In this document: piece by piece, positions 28,760-37,114 of the stretch | Position numbering within the stretch: position 1 is the stretch's first letter | Layout: the number at the start of each line of letters is the position of its first letter | Assembly (NCBI RefSeq): GCF_026242055.1 | Contig: NZ_JAPJDL010000003.1 | Span: 258,796-322,795 of the forward strand | DNA: 64,000 nt | Reading direction: 5' to 3' | Source: Lentzea sp. NEAU-D7 | GTDB lineage: Bacteria > Actinomycetota > Actinomycetes > Mycobacteriales > Pseudonocardiaceae | Position numbers and translations under genes: made by a program | Notes under the pieces: generated by a model | The model's database searches: none | Seen by the model: the letters and a program-made list of their open reading frames with translations, nothing else | What the model was told of the DNA's origin: nothing

Positions 28760-29518
28760 TCAGCCGACGACGGTGACGTGCCCGTGGGCGACGTTGTTCG
28801 CCGGGTCGGAGTCGCCCTCGACGTCGGCGGGAACACCGAACTCCACGCTCGTCCCGCCCGGAGCGGTCGCGACGAACGTGGCCAGTGCGAAGGTCGCACC
28901 CGAACTCGGTGCGACCGCGCCGAGCAACGTGGAGGCCTCGGTGGCCCAGACGTGGTGGACGGCGCCGGAGATGCTCTCCAGCTTCAACCCGGCACCCCAG
29001 CGCGCGTCGAGCTGGATCTGGTCCGCGACGTTGCCGACGTTGGCGTAGAACACCTTGAACGTGACGCGCTCGCCGACCGCGATCGACTGCCGGTCCGCCT
29101 CCACCACGCCCACGCTCTTGTTGTGGTCGGCCCTGCGGTAACCGGCGTCCACGCGCTGCCGCGACCCGTGCCGCACGGTGACGGAGTGCCTGCCGCCGCT
29201 GAGCCAGTCGACGTCGGAGTCGATGCCGGGCTTGGTGAGACCGTGCCCCACCGGCCGGAAGAACTCGATGTCGTACGTGCCGTCGGCGAGGCCGGTGAAC
29301 CGGTACCGGCCGTGCTCGTCGGTGGTGGCGTTGGCGGGCTTGCCCGGCAGACCGACCCCGGCGCCCGCCAGCGGCGGCTCGCCGGCCTGACGAACGCCGT
29401 CCTCGTTGACGTCGAGCCAGATCTCGCCGTTGACGGTGTTGGGCCGCTCGGCGAGCGCCGGCGAACCGGCGAGCAGAACGGACGCGACCGCGACGAGACC
29501 AACGGTGAACTTGCGCAT
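28760..29518 (-). CDS. Secreted SdrD B-like/DUF11-like protein without wall anchor
   Basis: 252 aa from ATG 29518, with GGGGGAGA upstream. The signal peptide (RKFTVGLVAVASVLLAGSPALA) is followed by one B-repeat (WLDVNEDGVRQAGE ... DEHGRYRFTGLADGTYDIEF) and a DUF11-like immunoglobulin-type domain (VGNVADQIQLDARW, DPANNVAHGHVTVVG). It ends right after that domain: no LAXTG and no T-rich spacer, unlike the paralogues at 25483 and 26777. Probably released or held non-covalently. Confidence 0.82.
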   Translation of the reverse strand: MRKFTVGLVAVASVLLAGSPALAERPNTVNGEIWLDVNEDGVRQAGEPPLAGAGVGLPGKPANATTDEHGRYRFTGLADGTYDIEFFRPVGHGLTKPGIDSDVDWLSGGRHSVTVRHGSRQRVDAGYRRADHNKSVGVVEADRQSIAVGERVTFKVFYANVGNVADQIQLDARWGAGLKLESISGAVHHVWATEASTLLGAVAPSSGATFALATFVATAPGGTSVEFGVPADVEGDSDPANNVAHGHVTVVG

Positions 29519-29534
29519 TTCTCCCCCAGAGAAT

Positions 29535-29572
29535 CCATGTCCGCAAGCCCTCCCCAGGGCTTGCGGACATGG
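29535..29572 (-). other. Leader hairpin of the secreted SdrD B-like gene
   Basis: A 17-bp perfect stem with a CCCC loop, 17 bp upstream of the start codon on the minus strand and immediately before its ribosome site. There is no U-tract on either strand, so a terminator is unlikely. The arm sequence GCGGACATG recurs at 29632-29640. Confidence 0.7.
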
Positions 29573-29642
29573 GTCGCACGAGCCAGCCGGCCGGTTGCCA
29601 CAGTGATCGGATCGTGATTCCCCGACAAGAGGCGGACATGCA

Positions 29643-29677
29643 GAACGGCCCGCGTCTCTCCCGGACGCGGGCCGTTC
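29643..29677. terminator. Terminator-like hairpin in a divergent spacer
   Basis: A 13-bp perfect stem GAACGGCCCGCGT / ACGCGGGCCGTTC with a 9-nt loop. No annotated gene ends here, so it may belong to an untranslated RNA or insulate the divergent promoters. Confidence 0.55.
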
Positions 29678-29828
29678 CGTCTTACCCCCTGGTGATCAGC
29701 GTCCCCCCCGGTTGCGGATCCCGCCTGTAAGACACCTCAGCCGCGGCCGATGTTGCCCCCGGCGCCGAATGTCACTCGAATGCAGTAGTGGACGGGTGCT
29801 TCGCGGCCCGCCGCCTAGGCTGATCGAC

Positions 29829-30809
29829 ATGAGCGAGAAGCCGCAGGGCTCGGGCGAAAGCACGCTGACCGTCGTCCTCGCACTGCTGGTCAACCTGGCC
29901 ATCGCGGTCATGAAGGCCGTCGCGGGTGTTTTGACCGGATCGGCCGCGATCCTCTCCGAAGCCGCGCACTCGGTGGCCGACACGTTCACCGAGGCACTCC
30001 TGCTGACCGCCCTGCGCCGCTCGGACCGGCCGGCCGACCGCCGCCACCCGTTCGGCTACGGCAAGGAGCGCTACTTCTGGTCGTTGCTGGCCGCGGTCTC
30101 GATCTTCGCCTCGGGCGCGATGTTCGCGTTCTACGAGGGCTTCCGCACGGTCTTCGGCGAGCCGGAGGAGCAGACCCGGCCGCTGGTCGGCTACGTCGTG
30201 CTGGGCCTGGCGTTCGTCCTGGAGTCCATCTCGTGGACGCAGGCGTTCCGGCAGGTCCGCTCCGAGTCCGCCGCGCACGGCCGCGGCTTCTGGGACTTCC
30301 TGCGCGTCTCGGACGACCCGACCGTGAAGACGGTGTTCCTGGAGGACTCGGCCGCCCTGATCGGCCTGGTGCTGGCGTTCGCGGGCCTCGGCCTGCACCA
30401 GCTGACCGGCTCGTCGCTGTGGGACGGCCTCGCGTCGCTGGCGATCGGCGTGCTGCTCGCGCTGGTCGCCTACGTGCTGGCGCGCACCAACCGCGGCCTG
30501 CTGATCGGGCAGCAGGCGGACCCGGTGATGGTGAAGTCGATCTGGCGCCGGCTCACAGAGGTGACCGAGGTCGACGCCGTCGTGGACGTCCTGACGATGT
30601 CGATCGGCACCGACCGCGTGCTGCTGTGCGCACGACTCGACTTCGACGACGCGTTGACGGCACATCAGCTGGAAGACGCGTGCGTGCGCATCTCCGCGGA
30701 GTTGCGCACGCAGTTCCCGGACCTGGACGAGATCTTCCTCGAACCCGTCCCGCGCACCGACCCCGAACTGCGCCGGCGGGTGCTGGAGCGGTACGGCGAC
30801 CTGAGCTAG
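29829..30809 (+). CDS. Cation diffusion facilitator (CDF) transporter
   Basis: 326 aa from ATG 29829. Six helices and a cytoplasmic C-terminal domain. TM2 carries the metal-site motif [13 protein letters not shown]; the loop [14 protein letters not shown] and TM5 [18 protein letters not shown] complete the family pattern. It exports divalent cations (Zn2+, Mn2+, Fe2+ or Co2+) in exchange for protons; specificity is not readable. The stop overlaps the convergent dcd stop by 4 bp. Confidence 0.93.
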   Translation: MSEKPQGSGESTLTVVLALLVNLAIAVMKAVAGVLTGSAAILSEAAHSVADTFTEALLLTALRRSDRPADRRHPFGYGKERYFWSLLAAVSIFASGAMFAFYEGFRTVFGEPEEQTRPLVGYVVLGLAFVLESISWTQAFRQVRSESAAHGRGFWDFLRVSDDPTVKTVFLEDSAALIGLVLAFAGLGLHQLTGSSLWDGLASLAIGVLLALVAYVLARTNRGLLIGQQADPVMVKSIWRRLTEVTEVDAVVDVLTMSIGTDRVLLCARLDFDDALTAHQLEDACVRISAELRTQFPDLDEIFLEPVPRTDPELRRRVLERYGDLS

Positions 30810-31387
30810 CGGCGGGTGTCGGTCTGGTGGAAGTTCAGGTAGGCGCGGCTCGGAGTCGGACCGCGCTGGCCCTGGTACCGGCTGCCGGCCTGCTTCGAGC
30901 CGTACGGGTGCTCCGCCGGGCTCGACAGCTTGAACAGGCACAGCTGCCCGATCTTCATGCCGGGGTGCAGCGTGATGGGCAGGTTCGCGACGTTCGACAG
31001 CTCCAGCGTGATGTGGCCGGAGAAGCCGGGGTCGATGAAGCCCGCGGTGGAGTGGGTGAGCAGACCGAGCCTGCCGAGGCTGGACTTGCCCTCGAGCCGC
31101 CCGGCCAGGTCGTCCGGCAGCGTCACCATCTCGTACGTCGACCCGAGCACGAACTCACCGGGGTGCAGCACGAACCGCTCACCCTCCGGCGTCTCGACCA
31201 GGCTCGTCAGCTCGTCCTGCTGCTGCGAGGGGTCGATGTGGGTGTACTTGGTGTTGTTGAAGACCCGGAAGAACCGGTCCAGCCGCACGTCGAAGCTCGA
31301 CGGCTGGAGCATCTCGACGTCGAAGGGGTCGAGGACGAGACGGCCTGACTCGACCTCTTTGCGCAGATCCTGGTCACTCAGCAGCAC
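30806..31387 (-). CDS. dcd: dCTP deaminase
   Basis: 193 aa. Converts dCTP to dUTP (or directly to dUMP in bifunctional forms). Family motifs: [16 protein letters not shown] near residue 30, [29 protein letters not shown] in pieces around 105-135 (catalytic Glu in the following LELSNVAN), and [17 protein letters not shown]. Whether it is the bifunctional DCD:DUT form cannot be decided by eye. Convergent with the CDF gene. Confidence 0.95.
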   Translation of the reverse strand: MLLSDQDLRKEVESGRLVLDPFDVEMLQPSSFDVRLDRFFRVFNNTKYTHIDPSQQQDELTSLVETPEGERFVLHPGEFVLGSTYEMVTLPDDLAGRLEGKSSLGRLGLLTHSTAGFIDPGFSGHITLELSNVANLPITLHPGMKIGQLCLFKLSSPAEHPYGSKQAGSRYQGQRGPTPSRAYLNFHQTDTRR

Positions 31388-31471
31388 CGGGACAGGCTAA
31401 CCGAAGACGGGCGCACCGCAGGTTCCCGCTCTGTGTATGATCGGCGGCGAGCTTGCTCACGCGGTCTCATC

Positions 31472-31542
31472 GCGGGTGTAGTTCATTGGTAGAACGACAG
31501 CTTCCCAAGCTGTAGAGGCGGGTTCGATTCCCGTCACCCGCT
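31472..31542 (+). tRNA. tRNA-Gly (anticodon CCC)
   Basis: 71 nt. Acceptor stem GCGGGTG pairs with CACCCGC, discriminator T. The D-arm is GTTC-ATTGGTA-GAAC. The anticodon stem ACAGC/GCTGT holds loop TTCCCAA (CCC). The T-arm is GCGGG-TTCGATT-CCCGT. CCA is not encoded. It reads GGG codons. Confidence 0.97.
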
Positions 31543-31552
31543 CGAAACCGGC

Positions 31553-31590
31553 GCCGGTGTGTGCCTGCGGAAAACGCAGGCCGCACCGGC
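31553..31590 (+). terminator. Terminator hairpin after tRNA-Gly
   Basis: Arms GCCGGTG...GCCTGCG and CGCAGGC...CACCGGC (two bulged bases) enclose a GAAAA loop, 10 bp after the tRNA, and are followed by TTCGGTGTTTTCT. Confidence 0.75.
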
Positions 31591-31601
31591 TTCGGTGTTT
31601 T

Positions 31602-31620
31602 CTGGGGGCCGAGCCCCCAG
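31602..31620. repeat. GC-rich hairpin element, copy 2
   Basis: CTGGGGGC-CGA-GCCCCCAG, the same stem as 10426-10444, followed by further GC-rich inverted sequence (GGGCGGGCTCCGCCCCC) to about 31660. The 31543-31898 spacer holds no supported gene. Its AT-richer right half should carry the promoter of the roadblock operon. Confidence 0.6.
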
Positions 31621-31934
31621 ACCCCAGCCGGGCGGGCTCCGCCCCCGGACCCCCGGACCCCGTGACGTCGCAGCGGGGCACCCCTCTTACCGCTTGATTC
31701 ATTTATCGTGAATAAAACGTTCCCGTCTCAATTGGAATGTTTCACTCGATCAGGTGACGCATGGCATGGATTCGCGCTATCGGAAGGTAAGAAGTAGCCC
31801 TGGCTGTCGCTCTTTCGATTCGAGTACCGCACTCGATCGGATGATCACTTGGCCAGGCAGTCCCTCTCCGTAAGTTCGATTTAACCCGGAGTCACCCCCT
31901 GAGACGCGACAATCGAGCCGCATTCGACGTCCTC

Positions 31935-32678
31935 GTGCAGGCTTTGGCGCGGTGTCACGCGGATCGAGTCACCGGAACATTGCGCATTGCGGGCAACGCA
32001 GGCGGGCAGTTCCATTTCCGCGACGGCGCGGTGATCTCGGTGGACAGTCCCGGCTCGCCCGGAGCGGAGATGCTGCTGCTCAGTTCGGGCCGGATCGAGG
32101 AAGGGGACTGGACCGCGGCTCTGGTGGAAAGTGTCGAGACGCGGTCCCTGCAGGCGGCGCTCGTCGCCCGCGGGATCGCCGCCACCGAGATCCAGAGCCT
32201 TGTGATGGTCGCTGTGCAGGACGGGGCGTTCGCCACGGCCGCGGGCGAGATCGAGCGATACGTCTTCGACGAGTGCATCGATCCGCCGCTGCTACCTGCG
32301 GAGCAAGGCGTCGCGCCGGACGTGCTTCTGGCCGGGACCGCCCGCCGGTTGGACGCGATCGCCGCGTTCTCCCTGTCGCCGTACCGGGACCGGGTGATGC
32401 CCGGCCGCGTGACGGAGCCGGCCGGTCTGTCGGCGGAACGACGGGAGATCGTCGCGCTCGCCGACGGACGGCGCACCGCGCGGGACCTGGCGTTCGCGCT
32501 CGGCCGGAGTCTTCATCCGGTCACCGTCGAGATCGGCCGGATGCTCGAGGACGGACTGCTGGAAATCGCCCCGCCCGCGACGTCGTTCCGGTGTTCGCAC
32601 TGGGGGCTGGCCGCGTTGCGCCCGCGGACGCGCGCCGAACCGGATGTCGAAATCTCCCTGAGGTCTTCGGAGGTGTGA
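31935..32678 (+). CDS. DUF4388-like protein with C-terminal winged helix
   Basis: 247 aa from GTG 31935. The N-terminal domain (VTGTLRIAGNAGGQFHFRDGAVISVDSPG) is the DUF4388/PatA-N type, often paired with roadblock proteins and small GTPases. Residues about 175-225 (ADGRRTARDLAFALGRSLHPVTVEIGRMLEDGLL) look like a winged helix. The start may really be CTG 31899, which has GGAG 7 nt upstream and gives the more typical RRDNRAAFDVLVQALARC opening; the GTG has no ribosome site. Its stop overlaps the next start by 1 nt (TGATG). Confidence 0.8.
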   Translation: MQALARCHADRVTGTLRIAGNAGGQFHFRDGAVISVDSPGSPGAEMLLLSSGRIEEGDWTAALVESVETRSLQAALVARGIAATEIQSLVMVAVQDGAFATAAGEIERYVFDECIDPPLLPAEQGVAPDVLLAGTARRLDAIAAFSLSPYRDRVMPGRVTEPAGLSAERREIVALADGRRTARDLAFALGRSLHPVTVEIGRMLEDGLLEIAPPATSFRCSHWGLAALRPRTRAEPDVEISLRSSEV

Positions 32679-33094
32679 TGTTTGTCCTGAGCGGTTCGAC
32701 ATTTCCGATCCTGAAAGGGAGTGAATTGGACTACGACGCTCTGAGCGCCGAGCTGCGAAAGCTTCGAGAAAACGTCGCCGGAGTGACCGACACCGTCATC
32801 GCCGCGTCCGACGGCATCCCCATCGTCGCGGACGTGGCGAAGAACATCGACCCCGCCCACATCTCGGCCCTGGCCGCCGCCGACCTCGGCATCGCACGTC
32901 AGGCGGCTGAGGTGATCGGTCTGGGCACCCTCAGCCAGACCGTGGTGTTCGGCAGCGAGGGCTACATGGCCGTGTACGCCATCGGCAGGCTGTCCCTGAT
33001 GGTCGTGCTCGGGGACAAGGGTTTGAACCTCGGCCGTCTTCTGCACGAGACCCGGCCCGTCATCGAGCGAGTCGGCGTGATCCTTTCCTCGTAG
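32678..33094 (+). CDS. Roadblock/LC7 domain protein 1
   Basis: 138 aa from ATG 32678 (GGAGG 4 nt upstream, 1-nt overlap with the preceding stop). The core LDYDALSAELRKLRENVAGVTDTVIAASDGIPIVAD, then LGTLSQTVVFGSEGYMAVYAIGRLSLMVVLGDKGLNLGRL (in pieces), is the roadblock/MglB fold. These proteins dimerise and act as GTPase-activating or scaffold partners of Ras-like GTPases. In actinobacterial conservons they sit with a sensor kinase, DUF742 and a GTPase, none of which is here. Confidence 0.86.
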   Translation: MFVLSGSTFPILKGSELDYDALSAELRKLRENVAGVTDTVIAASDGIPIVADVAKNIDPAHISALAAADLGIARQAAEVIGLGTLSQTVVFGSEGYMAVYAIGRLSLMVVLGDKGLNLGRLLHETRPVIERVGVILSS

Positions 33095-33253
33095 AAGCAC
33101 CAGTGCGAAAAATGGTCGCCGCTCATGCCCACGCTCGGTTCACGGTTCTCGTCAATGATGTCTTCGTTCTGGAGACATGTCCGCACACGACCGAGTGACG
33201 GCAAATCGGATGCGCCGCCTCGATCACCAGTAGACATAGGGAAGTGGAGTTTG

Positions 33254-33625
33254 ATGAACATCGATACCGCGCTGAAAGAAGCCATGTCGATCTCCGGCGC
33301 TGTCGGTGTCGCACTGGTCGACTACGACAGCGGGATGTCGCTCGGCACCAGCGGCGGAGGTGACTGGCTGAACCTGGAGATCGCGGCGGCCGGGAACACC
33401 GAGGTCATTCGCTCGAAACTCCGGGTGATGCAGTCGCTCGGGCTCAGCGACAGCATCGAGGACATCCTGATCACGCTGCACCGGCAGTACCACCTGATCC
33501 GGTTGATGGGCGGCGTGAAGAACAGGGGGTCGCTGTTCCTGTACCTGGTGCTGGAAAGGGACAACGCGAACCTCGCGCTGGCCCGGCACCAGCTCAAGCG
33601 CATCGAGTCCGACCTGATCGTCTAG
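33254..33625 (+). CDS. Roadblock/LC7-like protein 2
   Basis: 123 aa from ATG 33254, after GTGGAG. IDTALKEAMSISGAVGVALVDYDSGMSLGTSGG, LNLEIAAAGNTEVIRSKLRVM and LFLYLVLERDNANLALARHQLKRIE fit the roadblock fold, more divergent than the neighbour at 32678. The 159-bp gap to that gene may carry its own promoter. A strong terminator follows. With its two neighbours it forms a module lacking any GTPase. Confidence 0.82.
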   Translation: MNIDTALKEAMSISGAVGVALVDYDSGMSLGTSGGGDWLNLEIAAAGNTEVIRSKLRVMQSLGLSDSIEDILITLHRQYHLIRLMGGVKNRGSLFLYLVLERDNANLALARHQLKRIESDLIV

Positions 33626-33640
33626 ACCGGATCAGCGCGC

Positions 33641-33685
33641 AGAAATGCCGAAAGCCCTCCACGCGTGAGGGCTTTCGGCATTTCT
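33641..33685. terminator. Rho-independent terminator, likely bidirectional
   Basis: A 19-bp perfect stem (AGAAATGCCGAAAGCCCTC left arm) with a 7-nt loop, between the convergent roadblock gene and the 33705 gene. Confidence 0.93.
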
Positions 33686-33704
33686 GGAACAAACCCGAAA
33701 AGCT

Positions 33705-34121
33705 TCAGTCGACCGGCAGGCCCCACGGCCGGCGGTCGAGCTCCACCCAGCCGCCACCGCGTGCGAGCGCAGCGCGCACACCGGCCACGTGCTCGGCGAA
33801 CGACGCCAGGTCCCCGTGCAGCAGCTCGGCTCGTTCGACGTCCAACGGGTGTGTGTCGTCGTGCCACAGGTCGACCGGGAACGAGGCGACGAACGACATC
33901 GACTGCAGGAGTTGCAGCAGAGCCACGGAAGGCCGCGAGGTCTCCGCGAGGTAGGAGAGGCGGATCTCCTCGCACACGGCGAGCAGCGATCGCACCTGAC
34001 GGATGGCGTCGGCCGGCGTGCCGTCCCACGACGGGTCCGGCCACACGCGGTCGCTCAGCTCCAGCCAGAGCCGCCAGCCCGTGGCGAGTTCCGCGTCGTC
34101 TGCGGGAGACCACTTACCCAT
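33705..34121 (-). CDS. DUF5063-like hypothetical protein
   Basis: 138 aa from ATG 34121; an ATG 5 codons upstream (34136) is possible. Helical, with WLELSDRVWPDPSWDG, VRSLLAVCEEIRLSYLAET and LHGDLASFAEHVAGVRAAL. Small soluble proteins of this kind are common in actinobacteria without known role. The family guess is weak. Confidence 0.6.
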   Translation of the reverse strand: MGKWSPADDAELATGWRLWLELSDRVWPDPSWDGTPADAIRQVRSLLAVCEEIRLSYLAETSRPSVALLQLLQSMSFVASFPVDLWHDDTHPLDVERAELLHGDLASFAEHVAGVRAALARGGGWVELDRRPWGLPVD

Positions 34122-34184
34122 GCATCCACTGTGCATGCGAGAGCAGGAAGAGTCTCGTGACGATGACGCACGCCACGGCAACCG

Positions 34185-34601
34185 ATGCGCCACACACGCG
34201 TCCTGAAGCGCATGACGCGTTCCTGGCAAGGGCAAAGCGTGAAGAGCCTCGCACGAGGGCTCGCTCTGGGCGTGGTCCTCACGATGCTCGCCCTCCCCGC
34301 GCTCAAGTACGAGATCGCCGATCACGCCAACCTGCTGACGCGCGTGCTGGCCTACGGTTTCCTGCTCGTGCCCGTCGCGGTCTTCACGGTGCTGAGGAGC
34401 GAGTTCCCGGTCACGCACACGACCGGGCTGGTCGCGGGTGCGACGGTCGTGCTGGCGAGCACGGCGCAGACCTACACCGGAACGCCGATGCCCTACGTGT
34501 GGCTCGCGGCGGCGACCCTGTTCGGGTGCGCCGCCGCGAGGATCATGCGGAACGAACGGCTTACGCCTTCACCCGCTCCGGCTCGGGCTCGTCGGAGTTG
34601 A
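34185..34601 (+). CDS. Small membrane protein
   Basis: 138 aa reading from ATG 34185; a GTG at 34239 would trim the basic leader. Four hydrophobic stretches (LARGLALGVVLTMLALPAL, LLTRVLAYGFLLVPVAVF, GLVAGATVVLASTA, YVWLAAATLFGCAAA). It overlaps the 3' end of the convergent symporter by about 40 bp. No family recognised. Confidence 0.68.
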   Translation: MRHTRVLKRMTRSWQGQSVKSLARGLALGVVLTMLALPALKYEIADHANLLTRVLAYGFLLVPVAVFTVLRSEFPVTHTTGLVAGATVVLASTAQTYTGTPMPYVWLAAATLFGCAAARIMRNERLTPSPAPARARRS

Positions 34602-36069
34602 GCGAGTCGAGCAGGACGTCGCGCTCGGTGGAGGGCTCCTTCTTCAGGAAGCCGATCGACAGGTAGAGCACCAGCGAGAGCAGCAGGGGCCACGACACGA
34701 GCACGCCCTTGGTGACCCAGGCGGCCTTGTTCATCTGCTCGACGTACAGGAACGCCCACATGCCCAGGCCGCCGACGACCGAGGCGATCGCCGCCGTCGA
34801 ACCGATCTTGCGGAACCACGGCAGCAGGCCGAGCATCAGCGGGATCGCGATCGGCCCCATCGTGGCGGCGACCAGGTCGACCACCACCTTGAGCACGAAG
34901 CCCTGGCCTCCGGAGGCGATGGCGATGATCATGCTCACGCCGATGAAGGTGAAGGTCGTGATGCGAGCCAGCTTCAGCTGGTTGTCCGCGGAGAACGTCT
35001 TCACCTTCTTCCACAGGTGGGGCAGCATGTCGCGGTTGATGACCGCGGCGATGACGTTCGCGTCCGACGACACCATGGCCATGGTGTGCGAGAAGAAGCC
35101 CGCCAGGACCAGGCCGATCATGCCCGCGGGCAGCATCTCCTTGCCCATCTCGATGTACGCGTTCTCCGCCTGGGCGCCTTCGAGGCCCGGCACGATCAGC
35201 GGGGCGGCCCACATCGGGAAGAACAGCACGAGCGGCCACACGAGCCACAGCGCGGACGAGAGCAGCGCGGACCGCTTGGCCGCGAAGCCGGACGGCGCGG
35301 CCATGTAGCGCTGCGCCAGGTTCCACATGCCGCCGTTGTACTCGAGCGTCTTGATGAGGAAGAGCGCCATCAGGAACGTCGACGTGTACGGGCCCGCCAG
35401 CGGGTCGCTGTGGCTGTCCGGGAGCTTGTCCCAGATCGTCACGGGGAAGTCCCAGCCGAGGGCGCCGGCGACGGCGAACAGCATCGCGAAGCCCGCGGCC
35501 GCCTGGATGATGAACTGGCCGAAGTCGGTGAGCGCGTCGGCCCAGAGGCCGCCGAGCACGGAGTAGATCATCGTGACCAGGCCGATGATGACGATGCCCC
35601 AGGTGATCGGGACACCCGCGAAGCCGCGGAGCAGGATCGAGACGGCCGCCCACTTGGCGGCGATGTCGACGACCTTGAGCAACGCACCCGCGTAGGCCAT
35701 GACCTGCTGGGTGGGCACGTTGTAGCGCTTCGCCAGGTACTCGAGCGGCGACTTGACGTCGTGCTTCGCGCGGAGCCGGTTCCACCGGGGCGCGAAGAGG
35801 AACGCACCGATGCCGACGCCGATGCCGATGGTCAGCGACCACCACACGTAGACGGTGAGTCCGAGCCGGTACGCCTCAGAGGCGAACGCGACGAACATGA
35901 CCGCGCTGTAGCCCGACATGTGGTGCGAGATGCCGGACAACCACCACGGCATCTTGCCGCCTGCCGTGAAGAAGTCGGCGATGTTGTGGACTCGCCCGCG
36001 CGACCAGAGCCCGATCCCGACCATCACGAAGAAATAGCCGACAACCACGATCCAATCGAGGGTGCCCAT
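34561..36069 (-). CDS. Sodium:solute symporter (SSS family)
   Basis: 502 aa, 13 helices expected. ATG 36069 follows a perfect AAGGAGGT site. N-terminal DWIVVVGYFFVMVGIGLWSRG, the DFFTAGGKMPWWLSGISHHMSGYSAVMFV region (substrate/Na+ site area) and the GGMWNLAQRYMAAP segment mark SSS family members related to sugar/organic acid transporters. The substrate is not predictable. A palindrome (36085-36098) lies between the promoter and the ribosome site, and a LuxR-type regulator gene is divergent 243 bp away. Confidence 0.9.
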   Translation of the reverse strand: MGTLDWIVVVGYFFVMVGIGLWSRGRVHNIADFFTAGGKMPWWLSGISHHMSGYSAVMFVAFASEAYRLGLTVYVWWSLTIGIGVGIGAFLFAPRWNRLRAKHDVKSPLEYLAKRYNVPTQQVMAYAGALLKVVDIAAKWAAVSILLRGFAGVPITWGIVIIGLVTMIYSVLGGLWADALTDFGQFIIQAAAGFAMLFAVAGALGWDFPVTIWDKLPDSHSDPLAGPYTSTFLMALFLIKTLEYNGGMWNLAQRYMAAPSGFAAKRSALLSSALWLVWPLVLFFPMWAAPLIVPGLEGAQAENAYIEMGKEMLPAGMIGLVLAGFFSHTMAMVSSDANVIAAVINRDMLPHLWKKVKTFSADNQLKLARITTFTFIGVSMIIAIASGGQGFVLKVVVDLVAATMGPIAIPLMLGLLPWFRKIGSTAAIASVVGGLGMWAFLYVEQMNKAAWVTKGVLVSWPLLLSLVLYLSIGFLKKEPSTERDVLLDSLNSDEPEPERVKA

Positions 36070-36084
36070 GTGACCTCCTTGCGT

Positions 36085-36098
36085 GCACACACGTGTGC
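36085..36098 (-). promoter_or_regulatory. Palindrome upstream of the symporter gene
   Basis: GCACAC-AC-GTGTGC, a perfect 6+6 inverted repeat 15 bp before the start codon, adjacent to the ribosome site. A likely operator, possibly for the divergent LuxR-type protein. Confidence 0.5.
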
Positions 36099-36311
36099 CC
36101 GCGAGAGCACCAGGCCTCATGGCGGCGGAACCTGGCACATCCGCACGGGATATGTGACGTAGGTCTTACGAGACTGTTGCGGTGGGATGGAAGACCTTCG
36201 GCCGTCTTGAATCACATTCGTGACCCTTGTTCATCCACGTGAACTGCCTATTCCGCGTCACACGTCCGAGGGAACGACGTCTCTCCTCCAGAAGCACGAA
36301 CGGAGGTGCTG

Positions 36312-36950
36312 ATGCTCCCGCCCGGCCGGCCTGCCCCCGGCGTCGCGCTGATCGATCCCGTGCCGCTCTACCGAGAAGGCCTGTCCGCCCTGATCAGACG
36401 GACCCCCGGCCTGCGCTGGCTCGGTTCGACGGGCGATCCGCACGCCGCCGTTCGCCTGCACGAACGACTGCGGCCCGACGTGCTCCTCATCGACTCCGTG
36501 CTCGACCCGGTGGGCCACGTGGCCCGGCTGCTGGCCGAGCGCGACCCGGCCCTGCTGGTCATCGGACTGGTCCGCGACGCGCACTCGCACGCGAACTACG
36601 TGACGTCCGCGCTGGAGGCAGGGGTCCGCGGGGTCGTGCCGCGCAGCGCCGAGTCCGGCCAGATCGCGCGGGTGATCGCGGAGACGGTCCGCTCGCGCGG
36701 GTACGTGCACCCCGACCTGCGACCGAAGGAGCGGCCGACGCTGAGCAGGCGCGAGTACGAGGTGCTCACGCTGATCGCGGACGGCCTCGAGAACCAGCAG
36801 GTCGCGAACGAGCTGATCGTGTCCGTGGAGACCGTGCGCACCCACGTCAAAGGCATCCTGCGCAAACTCAGCGCACGCGACCGGACGCACGCGGTGTCGC
36901 TCGCCTACCGGTCGGGCCTGCTGATCGGCTGTCCGGCCGCGTTCGAGTAG
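36312..36950 (+). CDS. LuxR/NarL-type regulator with atypical receiver
   Basis: 212 aa from ATG 36312 (GGAGG 5 nt upstream). The C-terminal GerE helix-turn-helix is complete (LSRREYEVLTLIADGLENQQVANELIVSVETVRTHVKGILRKL, in pieces). The N-terminal receiver-like domain keeps an acidic residue at VALIDPVPLYREGL and the phospho-acceptor-like Asp in DVLLIDS. It lacks the usual Thr/Ser (IGLVRD) and the conserved Lys (GVVPRSAE). It may be phosphorylation-independent. No histidine kinase nearby; the divergent symporter is a possible target. Confidence 0.87.
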   Translation: MLPPGRPAPGVALIDPVPLYREGLSALIRRTPGLRWLGSTGDPHAAVRLHERLRPDVLLIDSVLDPVGHVARLLAERDPALLVIGLVRDAHSHANYVTSALEAGVRGVVPRSAESGQIARVIAETVRSRGYVHPDLRPKERPTLSRREYEVLTLIADGLENQQVANELIVSVETVRTHVKGILRKLSARDRTHAVSLAYRSGLLIGCPAAFE

Positions 36951-37114
36951 CCCGAACACCCGCCTTCACCGAGCTTCGCGAGCAGACGAACCCGGCGCCG
37001 CCGAAAATTGGCCCCTCCAGCGGCCGGCACGCGTCTGACCGGCCCTCATGCCCGATTCAGGTGACGCGGAGGACTGTCTGGTTCGCCACCAGTGGGTGGT
37101 CGGCCTTGCCGGGG

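Larger units (their letters stand above)
29519..29828. other. Divergent promoter region with two strong hairpins
   Basis: 310 bp without a gene between the secreted protein (minus) and the CDF transporter (plus). It contains perfect hairpins at 29535-29572 and 29643-29677, described separately. No gene is supported here. Confidence 0.6.

Noticed and set aside
34561-36162. Plus-strand frame opposite the symporter as an antisense gene
   Set aside because: Arg/His/Glu-rich translation without motif; the symporter reading explains the codon bias.
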